From positions 1-23,934 of the forward strand of contig CABQIM010000017.1 of NCBI GenBank assembly GCA_902464375.1: 23,934 nucleotides of DNA. The letters are read 5' to 3'. Position numbers and translations under genes: made by a program. Shown here piece after piece: positions 15,084-22,900 of the stretch (positions within the stretch are counted from its first letter, which is position 1; every line of letters begins with the position of its first letter). The notes beneath the pieces are model-generated. The model ran no database searches, was not told where the DNA came from, and was given only the letters and a program-made list of their open reading frames with translations. The DNA comes from an uncultured bacterium. GTDB taxonomy: Bacteria > Cyanobacteriota > Vampirovibrionia > Gastranaerophilales > Gastranaerophilaceae.

Positions 15084-15874
15084 TAATCCCTCTTATTATA
15101 ATAATTAAGCTCTTTATTAGTATCCAGAATTTTTCCTTTGCAATTAAAAATCCCATTTTTTAAGCCCATTTTTGAAAGTCTGTATTTTAAGCTTACCAGC
15201 AAAACTTCAAGTCCGTATTTGCAAGAACGGACAAAGTTAATAGATGAAGCTTCCGGAAAATATTTTGTCGGACAAGAAATTTCGCCAATCTTAAAACCTT
15301 GATATAAAAGCAAAGCAAGCATTTCGTTATCAAATATAAAATCATTGCTACAAGTTTCCAATGGCAATGTTTCAAGAATCTTTCTTGTAAAACCTCTAAA
15401 GCCTGTATGGTATTCTGACAATTTTTCACCAAGGAAAAAGTTTTCAAATCCGGTTAAAAACTTGTTTGATACATATTTGTATAGTGGCATTCCGCCTTTT
15501 AATGCTGAGCGTCCAAGCATTCTGGAAGCAATTACAGCATCATATTCTTCAAATGCCATCATAGAGGCAATTGCAGGAATAAGTTTTGGAGTGTATTGGT
15601 AATCCGGATGTAACATAATTACAATATCTGCTCCAGCTTTTAATGCAGCACGATAACAGGATTTTTGATTGCCACCGTAACCTTTATTCTTTTCATGTAC
15701 TATTGTTGTAATATTAAGTTTTTTAGCGATTTCTTTCGTTTTGTCAGAAGAGAAATCGTCGACAAGGATAATCTCGTCGACGAAATTTTGATAAATCTCA
15801 TTATAAGTTTTCTCTAAAGTTTTTTCTGCATTATATGCAGGCATTATAATTACAACTTTTTTGTTGTTTATCAT
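15083..15874 (-). CDS. Family 2 glycosyltransferase, polyprenyl-phosphate glycosyltransferase type
   Basis: A 263-residue GT-A fold enzyme. Nucleotide-sugar binding features are VVIIMPAYNAEKTL (7-20), EIILVDDFSSDKT (34-46, D39/D40) and KNKGYGGNQKSCY (62-74). The metal/acceptor motif is MLHPDYQY (87-94), a DxD variant typical of dolichyl- or undecaprenyl-phosphate sugar transferases. HTGFRGFTRKILETLP (156-171) and the following IFDNEMLALLLYQGFKIGEI fit the same group. No transmembrane C-terminus is present, only a short basic tail. It probably transfers a sugar to a lipid carrier at the cytoplasmic face of the membrane. The sugar is not readable. It lies between hpf and rdgB, in an apparent operon. 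Confidence 0.88.
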   Translation of the reverse strand: MINNKKVVIIMPAYNAEKTLEKTYNEIYQNFVDEIILVDDFSSDKTKEIAKKLNITTIVHEKNKGYGGNQKSCYRAALKAGADIVIMLHPDYQYTPKLIPAIASMMAFEEYDAVIASRMLGRSALKGGMPLYKYVSNKFLTGFENFFLGEKLSEYHTGFRGFTRKILETLPLETCSNDFIFDNEMLALLLYQGFKIGEISCPTKYFPEASSINFVRSCKYGLEVLLVSLKYRLSKMGLKNGIFNCKGKILDTNKELNYYNKRD

Positions 15875-15888
15875 GTCTAACCGAAACC

Positions 15889-16245
15889 TTAACTTTCTAC
15901 AGCCTCTTCTTCTTTTTCTTCAGCGTTTCTGATAGAAGATTTGTCAGATGTTAAAGCTTTGTCTTTAAATTTCTGAACTTGTCTTTGTAATTTGTCTGCC
16001 AACAAATCTACGCTTGCATACATTGATTCTGCTGCTTCTTCACAATGAACAACACCAGTATTCATTTTGCAAGAAACTTCTGCTACGTGTTTGCCTGTTG
16101 CAGCAGGGTTTTTGATTACAGACAAAACCACATCAATTCCGGTAATTTGGTCATAATGGTTAGCCACTTTGCCGATTTTTTCTTTTACATAAGCTTTGAT
16201 AGCATCTGTAATCTCAATGTTTTTACCATTTACGTGTATATACAT
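15889..16245 (-). CDS. hpf: Short ribosome hibernation-promoting factor (HPF/YfiA family)
   Basis: A ribosome-associated factor that blocks the decoding centre of idle ribosomes. The 118-residue protein is the N-terminal S30AE-like domain: YIHVNGKNIEITDAIKAYV (2-20), beta strands IDVVLSVIK and HVAEVSCKM, then the helix AAESMYASVDLLADKLQRQVQKFKDK. A 20-residue Glu-rich tail follows. The roughly 60-residue C-terminal dimerisation domain of long HPF (LrtA of Cyanobacteria) is missing, so it is the short type. A GTG two codons upstream (16251) overlaps the AGGAGG, so the ATG at 16245, 5 nt after that site, is the start. It has its own promoter downstream of mraY. Confidence 0.9.
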   Translation of the reverse strand: MYIHVNGKNIEITDAIKAYVKEKIGKVANHYDQITGIDVVLSVIKNPAATGKHVAEVSCKMNTGVVHCEEAAESMYASVDLLADKLQRQVQKFKDKALTSDKSSIRNAEEKEEEAVES

Positions 16246-16250
16246 TAACA

Positions 16251-16256
16251 CCTCCT
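16251..16256 (-). promoter_or_regulatory. Ribosome binding site deciding the hpf start
   Basis: A perfect AGGAGG, 5 nt before the ATG at 16245. It rules out the overlapping in-frame GTG at 16251. Confidence 0.85.
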
Positions 16257-16272
16257 ATGTACTACATATTCT

Positions 16273-16301
16273 ATTGTACAACATTTTATTGTATTTTTAA
16301 A
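16273..16301 (-). promoter_or_regulatory. Probable promoter of hpf
   Basis: On the minus strand: TTTAAA (16296-16301), a 17-bp spacer and TACAAT (16273-16278), between the mraY stop and hpf. It would let hpf-GT2-rdgB be transcribed independently of mraY. Confidence 0.45.
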
Positions 16302-16361
16302 GCCCTTTTGAGGAAAGTTTAACGCTTCTGTAATCTTTTACATGCCATTCGGATATTAGCT

Positions 16362-17327
16362 TTATGACATCCAATAATATACCAAAACGGCAGCTACAGA
16401 GAAGATTAAAGAAGTTAGCGCAAATTCTTTCACAATTCTCAATTCAGAATGTCCACATAATTCAAAATGGTGGTGAATTGGTGACATTTTAAAAATTCTT
16501 TTGCCGGTCAATTTGAAGCTTGTTACCTGTAATATTACAGAAAGTGTTTCTACAACAAATATTCCGCCAAATAGTGCAAGAAGTAGTTCACATCTTCCGA
16601 TTACCGCAAGTGTTCCCAGCAATCCACCTAGTGCTAAAGAACCTGTATCGCCCATAAAAACTTGAGCTTTTGGTTTATTATATCTCAAGAAACCTATCAA
16701 AGCACCGATTACCGTTGCAGCAATGATTGCCGCAGCATCATGCCCATCGCGTAAAGCTAAGTAACCGCAAGCTGCAAATGCCGGAATTCCCGTCGCAGCA
16801 GCAAGTCCATCCAAACCGTCTGTTAAGTTATAAGCATTAGATGCGCCAGTTACAACAAAAACGGTAAAAATAGGATATAAAATTCCTAAATCAAATGTGT
16901 GGCTGCCTAATGTAATAACAGTTCCATATGTGTTCATTGCATAGATTGTCGGAATCAGTGCAATTAGGATTTGTCTAACTAATTTTCCCTTTGGGCTAAG
17001 TCCTTTGTTTTCGTGTCCTTTGATTTTTAAATAGTCATCTTGAAAACCGGCAAGAGTCATAAAAAGAAGAGTTATTAGTATAATCCAAGCGGATGTATCC
17101 ATGTGTTGCGCCATAAATAATGTGATTATTGAGGCTATAACTACGGCAGCTATGATAAAAACACCACCGGTTGTCGGAGTTCCGGCTTTTTTAGCGTGAG
17201 CTTCCGGTGCTACGTCCAAAATATATTGTCCTATAGTTTTCTTCCTCAAAAAATCTATATAAGGAACACCAAACAATAAACATAGAACCATGCTCATCAA
17301 AAGCGCAACTGCCAACATTATTAACAT
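16362..17327 (-). CDS. mraY: Phospho-N-acetylmuramoyl-pentapeptide transferase (lipid I synthase)
   Basis: An integral membrane enzyme that transfers phospho-MurNAc-pentapeptide from UDP to undecaprenyl phosphate, the first membrane step of peptidoglycan synthesis. Diagnostic segments are AHAKKAGTPTTGGVF, FQDDYLKI with the conserved Asp pair, NAYNLTDGLDGLAA, FMGDTGSLALGGLLG and the histidine motif PIHHHFELCG near the C-terminus. About ten hydrophobic helices are visible. With the start at 17327 the protein has 321 residues. An in-frame ATG at 17387 would add 20 residues, but AAGGAGA stands 6 nt before 17327, so I prefer the shorter form. The gene is not in a mur/fts cluster here: it follows atpD-atpC and a small secreted protein. 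Confidence 0.95.
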   Translation of the reverse strand: MLIMLAVALLMSMVLCLLFGVPYIDFLRKKTIGQYILDVAPEAHAKKAGTPTTGGVFIIAAVVIASIITLFMAQHMDTSAWIILITLLFMTLAGFQDDYLKIKGHENKGLSPKGKLVRQILIALIPTIYAMNTYGTVITLGSHTFDLGILYPIFTVFVVTGASNAYNLTDGLDGLAAATGIPAFAACGYLALRDGHDAAAIIAATVIGALIGFLRYNKPKAQVFMGDTGSLALGGLLGTLAVIGRCELLLALFGGIFVVETLSVILQVTSFKLTGKRIFKMSPIHHHFELCGHSELRIVKEFALTSLIFSVAAVLVYYWMS

Positions 17328-17333
17328 AAAACT

Positions 17334-17340
17334 TCTCCTT
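17334..17340 (-). promoter_or_regulatory. Ribosome binding site deciding the mraY start
   Basis: AAGGAGA lies 6 nt before the ATG at 17327. No comparable site precedes the upstream in-frame ATG at 17387. Confidence 0.75.
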
Positions 17341-17394
17341 TTATCAAAGTAACATAATAATATTACCGCAAACAGAAGTTCTATCAAAGAATTA

Positions 17395-17826
17395 TTAATT
17401 TTGATTTGTCGTAATTGTACAAATGGAGCTATCTTGAAGATATTTGTTCCAAGCTTTTGAAACTGGATTCTTTTGAGCGGATTCTAAATCGGAAAAATCC
17501 GGCGCTGAGTCAGAGTATTTTTGCATCAAATTATAAGCATCTATAACAGATGCTAACTCAAGTGTTTGAGCTTTATTGAAGCGACATGTAATATCAGAAG
17601 AGATGTTCATAAACTTTATGGATTCCTTGTAAACACACCTGTCTCCTTGTAATCCGACAATTCGTTTTGTTGACTGTACATTCATACCAGCTGTTTGAAC
17701 TTGTCCGCTGTCAGAAAATGGAGTGCAATTTTTCAGAGCTTTAGAAAAATCTGCTTCTCCGGAAATTGCACTCAAACAAAAAAATAATAGTATCGCAGAA
17801 AAAATAAAGATTCTTTTATTAATCAT
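17395..17826 (-). CDS. Small secreted protein with four cysteines
   Basis: A 143-residue protein I cannot assign to a family. Residues 1-23 form a signal peptide (MINKRIFIFSAILLFFCLSAISG). The mature part has four cysteines in the contexts KNCTPF, DRCVYK, ITCRFN and SSICTI, which could form two disulfides in the periplasm. Between them is a beta-rich stretch (KRIVGLQGDRCVYKESIKFM), then a helix (TLELASVIDAYNLMQKYS). The start lies 8 nt after the atpC stop, with only a weak AGG overlapping that stop, so it is probably co-transcribed with atpD-atpC. Nothing links it to ATP synthase or to the following mraY. Confidence 0.75.
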   Translation of the reverse strand: MINKRIFIFSAILLFFCLSAISGEADFSKALKNCTPFSDSGQVQTAGMNVQSTKRIVGLQGDRCVYKESIKFMNISSDITCRFNKAQTLELASVIDAYNLMQKYSDSAPDFSDLESAQKNPVSKAWNKYLQDSSICTITTNQN

Positions 17827-17834
17827 ATTTCTGC

Positions 17835-18227
17835 CTACTTGTTTAATGCAGCTTTCAAACGCGCCAATGAACGAGCTAATGCTGCTTGAGCTCTATCTGC
17901 ATCAATCTTAGCACTATTGTCTGCCAATCTTGCTTCTGCTCTGTCTTTTGCGGCATTTGCTCTTGTTACATCGATGTCACAGCCGTCTTCACAAACATCT
18001 GTAAGAATAGTAGCTTCGTTATTTTTGAACTGAAAAATTCCGCCCATAGTTGCAAAGTACTTATACTTGTCCCCGACTTTAGCTTTTGTTACACCAATTT
18101 CTAAAGCAGTTGTAAGCGGAATATGGTCTTTTAAAATACCAAGTTGACCTCCTGTAGTTTGAATCACAAGTTCATCAACTTCACCATCAAATACTATGCG
18201 TTCGTGTGTGATTATTTTTAGTTTCAT
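17835..18227 (-). CDS. atpC: ATP synthase F1 epsilon subunit
   Basis: Part of the central stalk of F1; it couples rotation to catalysis and can inhibit ATP hydrolysis. The N-terminal beta-sandwich (about 1-85) shows KLKIITHERIVFDGEVDELVI, GQLGILKDHIPLTTAL and YFATMGGIFQF. The C-terminal helical hairpin (about 88-130) is Ala/Arg-rich and ends RSLARLKAALNK. The length (130 aa) is usual. AAAGGA lies 6 nt before the ATG. It is separated from atpD by a 107-bp gap filled by a palindromic repeat, but is almost surely in the same transcript. Confidence 0.94.
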   Translation of the reverse strand: MKLKIITHERIVFDGEVDELVIQTTGGQLGILKDHIPLTTALEIGVTKAKVGDKYKYFATMGGIFQFKNNEATILTDVCEDGCDIDVTRANAAKDRAEARLADNSAKIDADRAQAALARSLARLKAALNK

Positions 18228-18245
18228 AAAAAATCCTTTGTTTAG

Positions 18246-18334
18246 AAGTCTTTAAGTTATTAAGTCGCTAAGTTCATTATAAAAATTTTTTAAATACGAA
18301 CTTAACGACTTAACGTCCTAACGACTTAAAGTCT
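18246..18334. repeat. Long iterated palindrome between atpD and atpC
   Basis: The left arm (18246-18275) and right arm (18298-18334) are near-complementary: the first 15 or so bases of the right arm, GAACTTAACGACTTAA, pair with TTAAGTCGCTAAGTTC with one mismatch. The right arm repeats AACGACTTAA exactly at 18304-18313 and 18320-18329, 16 nt apart. The loop is AT-only. The right end touches the atpD stop codon. In mRNA it would form a long hairpin between the two cistrons. Confidence 0.65.
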
Positions 18335-19741
18335 TTATTGTAACGTTTTTGCCTTTTCAACAGCTTCTTCAATTGTACCAACCATGTAGAAGGCTTGTTC
18401 CGGCAAGTCGTCATGTTTACCTTCGATGATTTCTTTGAAGCCTCTGATTGTATCATCAAGTTTAACGTATTTACCAGCAATACCAGAGAACTGTTCTGCT
18501 ACGAAGAATGGTTGTGACAAGAATCTCTGAATTTTTCTCGCTCTGTTTACGGTTTCCTTATCTTCGTCAGATAATTCATCCATACCAAGAATTGCGATAA
18601 TATCTTGTAACTCTTTGTATTTTTGAAGAATTTCAAGAACTTTTCTTGTAGTTTCGTAGTGTTCATCACCAATGATATTTGGATCCAATACTCTTGAACT
18701 TGAAGCCAACGGATCAACAGCAGGATAAATACCCAAAGATGCGATTTGTCTAGACAATACTGTAGACGCATCCAAGTGAGAGAATGTTGTAGCAGGAGCC
18801 GGGTCAGTCAAGTCATCAGCTGGAACATAAATAGCTTGAACAGAAGTAATTGAACCATCTTTTGTAGAAGTAATACGTTCCTGCAATTCACCCATTTCAG
18901 TAGCAAGTGTAGGTTGATAACCAACTGCTGACGGCATACGTCCTAATAGAGCTGATACTTCTGAACCTGCTTGTGTGAATCTGAAGATGTTATCAATGAA
19001 TAACAATACGTCTTGTTTAGAGAAATCTCTAAAGTATTCAGCAGCAGTAAGAGCAGAAAGCCCAACTCTCATACGAGCTCCTGGTGGCTCGTTCATCTGA
19101 CCGTAAATCAGACCAACTTTGTCAAGTACACCGGATTCTTTAAATTCATTCCAAAGGTCGTTACCTTCACGAGTTCTTTCACCAACACCACCGAATACAG
19201 ATACGCCGTTGTGTGCCATTGCGATGTTGTGGATTAATTCTTGAATCAAAACGGTTTTACCAACACCGGCACCACCGAATAGACCAACTTTACCACCTTT
19301 TTGATAAGGTTGAAGAAGGTCGATTGCTTTGATACCTGTTTCAAGAATTTCGATATCTGTGTTTTGTTCAATCAAAGAAGGAGATTCTCTGTGGATTGGC
19401 AAGTAATCGTTAGTTTCAATAGGACCTGCATTGTCAACAGGTTCACCTACAACGTTAAGGATTCTGCCCAAGATAGCTTTACCAACAGGAATCTTGATAG
19501 GTTCACCGGTATTTTCAACTTTCATGCCTCTTTTTAAACCGTCTGTAGAAGACATAGCAACGGTTCTAACTCTATTTGAGCCAAGCATTTGTTGAACTTC
19601 TGCAACAATGTAAGAACCATCTTCTTTGTATATCTTTAAAGCGTTATAAATCTCAGGAAGTTCGCCCTGTGCGAATTCTACGTCGATAACAGGTCCGATA
19701 ATCTGAGTAATTAATCCTTCATTTTTGTTTAAAGTTTCCAT
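18335..19741 (-). CDS. atpD: ATP synthase F1 beta subunit
   Basis: The catalytic subunit of the F-type ATP synthase. The Walker A motif GGAGVGKT is at 156-163 and the Walker B segment is VLLFIDNIFRFTQAG. GERTREGNDL and the DELSEED-type loop (GMDELSDEDKETV) are all intact. The 468-aa length is typical. The start has AGGAAA 6 nt upstream and a strong promoter at 19773-19801. The neighbours are atpC downstream and an unrelated giant gene upstream; atpA, atpG and the F0 genes are absent. A separate beta-epsilon pair is the arrangement known from Cyanobacteria. Confidence 0.98.
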   Translation of the reverse strand: METLNKNEGLITQIIGPVIDVEFAQGELPEIYNALKIYKEDGSYIVAEVQQMLGSNRVRTVAMSSTDGLKRGMKVENTGEPIKIPVGKAILGRILNVVGEPVDNAGPIETNDYLPIHRESPSLIEQNTDIEILETGIKAIDLLQPYQKGGKVGLFGGAGVGKTVLIQELIHNIAMAHNGVSVFGGVGERTREGNDLWNEFKESGVLDKVGLIYGQMNEPPGARMRVGLSALTAAEYFRDFSKQDVLLFIDNIFRFTQAGSEVSALLGRMPSAVGYQPTLATEMGELQERITSTKDGSITSVQAIYVPADDLTDPAPATTFSHLDASTVLSRQIASLGIYPAVDPLASSSRVLDPNIIGDEHYETTRKVLEILQKYKELQDIIAILGMDELSDEDKETVNRARKIQRFLSQPFFVAEQFSGIAGKYVKLDDTIRGFKEIIEGKHDDLPEQAFYMVGTIEEAVEKAKTLQ

Positions 19742-19772
19742 TAATCTTTCCTCATCTCTCTTCGTTGAGTTA

Positions 19773-19801
19773 ATTATATAATATAAAAACTTTATTTACA
19801 A
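19773..19801 (-). promoter_or_regulatory. Sigma-70-type promoter of atpD-atpC
   Basis: On the minus strand: TTGTAA (19796-19801), a 17-bp spacer and a perfect TATAAT (19773-19778). The start point would be near 19766, giving a 25-nt leader with AGGAAA before the ATG. Confidence 0.7.
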
Positions 19802-19826
19802 CGAGTAATTAAGGAAAAAATTTAGA

Positions 19827-19858
19827 GGACGAAATTTACCGAACGGTAAATTTCGTCC
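19827..19858. promoter_or_regulatory. Perfect 15-bp inverted repeat with TTTACCG-NN-CGGTAAA core
   Basis: GGACGAAATTTACCG (19827-19841), AA, then its exact complement (19844-19858). On the minus strand it lies downstream of the giant gene, about 61-92 bp upstream of the atpD start point. It could be the giant gene's terminator (a T-rich run follows) or an operator, since its core recurs at 19884-19901. Confidence 0.6.
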
Positions 19859-19883
19859 CAAAAACTACCTAATCTTAACCAAT

Positions 19884-19901
19884 TTTTACCGCTCGGTAAA
19901 A
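19884..19901. promoter_or_regulatory. Second TTTACCG-NN-CGGTAAA dyad
   Basis: TTTTACCG (19884-19891), CT, then CGGTAAAA (19894-19901), an 8-bp perfect inverted repeat. The core is identical to the dyad at 19827-19858 and the centres are exactly 50 bp apart. It begins 14 bp after the stop codon of the giant gene. Confidence 0.6.
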
Positions 19902-19915
19902 TTATTAATCCAAAT

Positions 19916-22900
19916 TTATTTTTTAGCAGGAAAAACGATAATCGGCAAGTCTTCTTCTTGAGCTTTTTTAAGATACTCTTCCGGAATATTATCTAAATCT
20001 CTTGTGAATATTGCAGAGATTTTAGGGTTGCTAACCAGAACTTCATTCCATTTGTCACTTCTTAACAAAGCGTCTGATAATCTTTTATCTCCGGTATTAT
20101 CTCTGCTCAAAAATTCTTTATAGGCATTTGCAAAATCTAAATCAATTTCAGATAAGTTCTCAATAGTCATAGGTTTATTGCCTAATTTTGCCTTAATATT
20201 ATCAACCCTTTTAGCATATTCTTCATTGCTGATGTTTAATATTTGTTTTAAATTGTCAGAAATCATTGTTCTATGTTTATATTTTATGCCACGACCTTTG
20301 TTAGCCATAACCATAGAGTTTTTATCATAGTATTCTGTTAGCATGTCATTTGTATTTTTGCATAATGAAAATATATCATGTCCCATTCCGACAAATTGTT
20401 TATCATTAGGTACATCAAAAATAAATCCGTGTTTAGCTGCACCGCAGATTTTATCTTTTGATACATAACTTGTGCAAATTATTTTATCATCAGAAATATT
20501 ATTAAATGCTTCAAAATTTGCAAATTTGGTATTTCTTGAAACAGAAGTTGATGCAAAACCACATTCCGGTGTGTGAATAAAAGCATATAAATCGTCTAAG
20601 TCTGAAGAATTTACAATCTTAACATTATAATTTCTTGTTGCTTTAGTTCGCTCATCAGTTTTGCTAATTTGTTTTAATACAGCTCTTTGCATGTAATTTT
20701 CTGCAGGAGTTTGAGGTAAAATAAAATCAGCAGATTTTATTTCTTTTATTTTTGTGTCCAGCATTTTATCAAGATATCTGGTTAAACCATCTTTATCTTT
20801 TGCAGAATATAACATTTGTGCTAATTCAAAATCATTTCCATCTTTTAAATCAAAAGCTAATCTTTCAAATACATTTTTGCGTTCTGTTGTAGATAATTCT
20901 ACTCCTCTGAATTCTTTTACTATTTTATCTTTACTAGTAGCCATAAATTTATCTATTAAATTTGAACTCTGAATAATAGAATAAACTTTCTTTGCTTCAT
21001 TATCACTAAAACCGAATTTTTGTGCGATAAAAAATGCATCAAAAGCCGAATCCGTCGTGTCACCAAAATTTTTATCTGTGTTATGTAGTAGAGTTGCGAA
21101 TGTCAACACTTTTTTATCAGAATCTGATAATTTTGCAAATTTTGGATTTTTGGTGATAGACTGTACGGTTTTAAGCACATTCACAAATGTTTTAGAACCG
21201 TCCACTTGATTGAATATTTCCGGCATGGGCTTAGAAATATCTTTTAAGACTTTGTTTAATTCCGGATTATCTTTTACAATAATAAAATTATTATTTTTGT
21301 ATTCTTCAATTATACTTGCAATTTCTTTCAATGCAGACTTATTACTAAATTCTGAAGAATTCAAATCTCTGCCTAAATTTTCCGGATAACCGGATAACTT
21401 GCCATTTCTTATATCAAAACCGTAAAAATCTTTAACTTTAGCCTGTTCATCTTTAGAAAGTCTATTTAATACTCTTTCTATTCTTTGTATAAATGTTGTA
21501 TGCTGCATAGAAAGTGAAACATTTTCCAGTTTAGATAAATCCATATTTTCTATAGTATTTTCAAAACTTTTCAAACTGGAATTAAATTTTGCACAAGTTT
21601 CAGGAGGAAGTTTTTCCAATGAAATATTCAAAGATTGTGAAATTCTTTTCATTGTAGCCATATATTCACTTTCTGTTTTTGGTACTGCCGGAAAATATTT
21701 AGCTAAATCTTTACTCATATAATCACAATGTTTGAAAGCCAACATATCGTTCATGAAAGCTCTCTTTTCACCTTTGTTCATGCTTTCAACAGAACGGTTA
21801 ATCCACTTTGCGTAGTTTAAAATTTTTCCATTTTTGATTGTATCTTTAATTAAATTTGTGGGGAATTTTTCATTATTTAGTAAATCTTGAATTTCTTTTG
21901 TATAGTAATTCAATCCTTGTTTTAACTTGTACATATCTTCCCAATAATTAACATCAAATAATTTTTTACCATTTGTTTTCTTAATACTTATAAGTTTGTC
22001 AAATAAATTAGCAGTACTTGGATTATTATAGATTTCGACGAAATCACGTATATTTTCTGCATTAAAAACCGCTTTGCCATTAACTTTTTTATCAATCATT
22101 TTTTTCACAGTATCAGAGTAAGTTGTAGAAACAAACGAAATGGTTACAAGGTCGTTATCTGAAAATCTATATTTGTTATTTATCTTTTCATTTAAACTTT
22201 TCTCAAAAAGTTCAGGTGCATATTTTTTAAATGCTGCCATTCTGATAACATTAGGGAAAAAAGATTCGTCAAATCTTTGCATTGCAAGAACACTTTTTAG
22301 CTCTTCCGGACATTCAGAGTTTGCTTTTATAATTTCACTCATATATGCTCCATCTATTTCTTTACCGTTATGAGTTAATTTTAAAGCTTCTACTGCTGTT
22401 TCCGGATATTTTTTGGCAATATCTAAAATATTATATAATTCTTTAGGCTTATTAAAACGATATTTTCCATCAAATTTGGCATTAAGAAAAATATCGGCTA
22501 ATTCCGGCATTTTGTTTTTAAATTCGGCACATTTTGCTAAATAATAACTATCTTCTGTACTAAAACGAGGCTTACCTTCGACACTCATTTTTAATAGTTC
22601 TTTAATTTCTTTTGGGTTCTTTTTCAAGCCATAAGCTATATTTGAAATTTCACTTCCTTTTGAAAAACGAGGTTTACCGTTTATTGTAATCCCAATTACT
22701 TCATCAATTTCATTTTTGTTGGCAGGATTTGCTATAGAAGATATATCATCTCCATTAAAACGAAATTTACCATCTAGTTTATATTTTGCTAATTCTATAA
22801 TTCTATTTATATCTCTGTTTTCTGGAGAAAGTTTATGTTTCCTAAATAAGTTTGCAATATCATCTCCATTAAAACGTAATTTTCCATCAATTTCTAAATT

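Noticed and set aside
20480..20600. A definite ADP-ribosyltransferase call for the giant protein's C-terminus
   Set aside because: Only an STS-like motif is visible. The required Arg and Glu residues cannot be placed.
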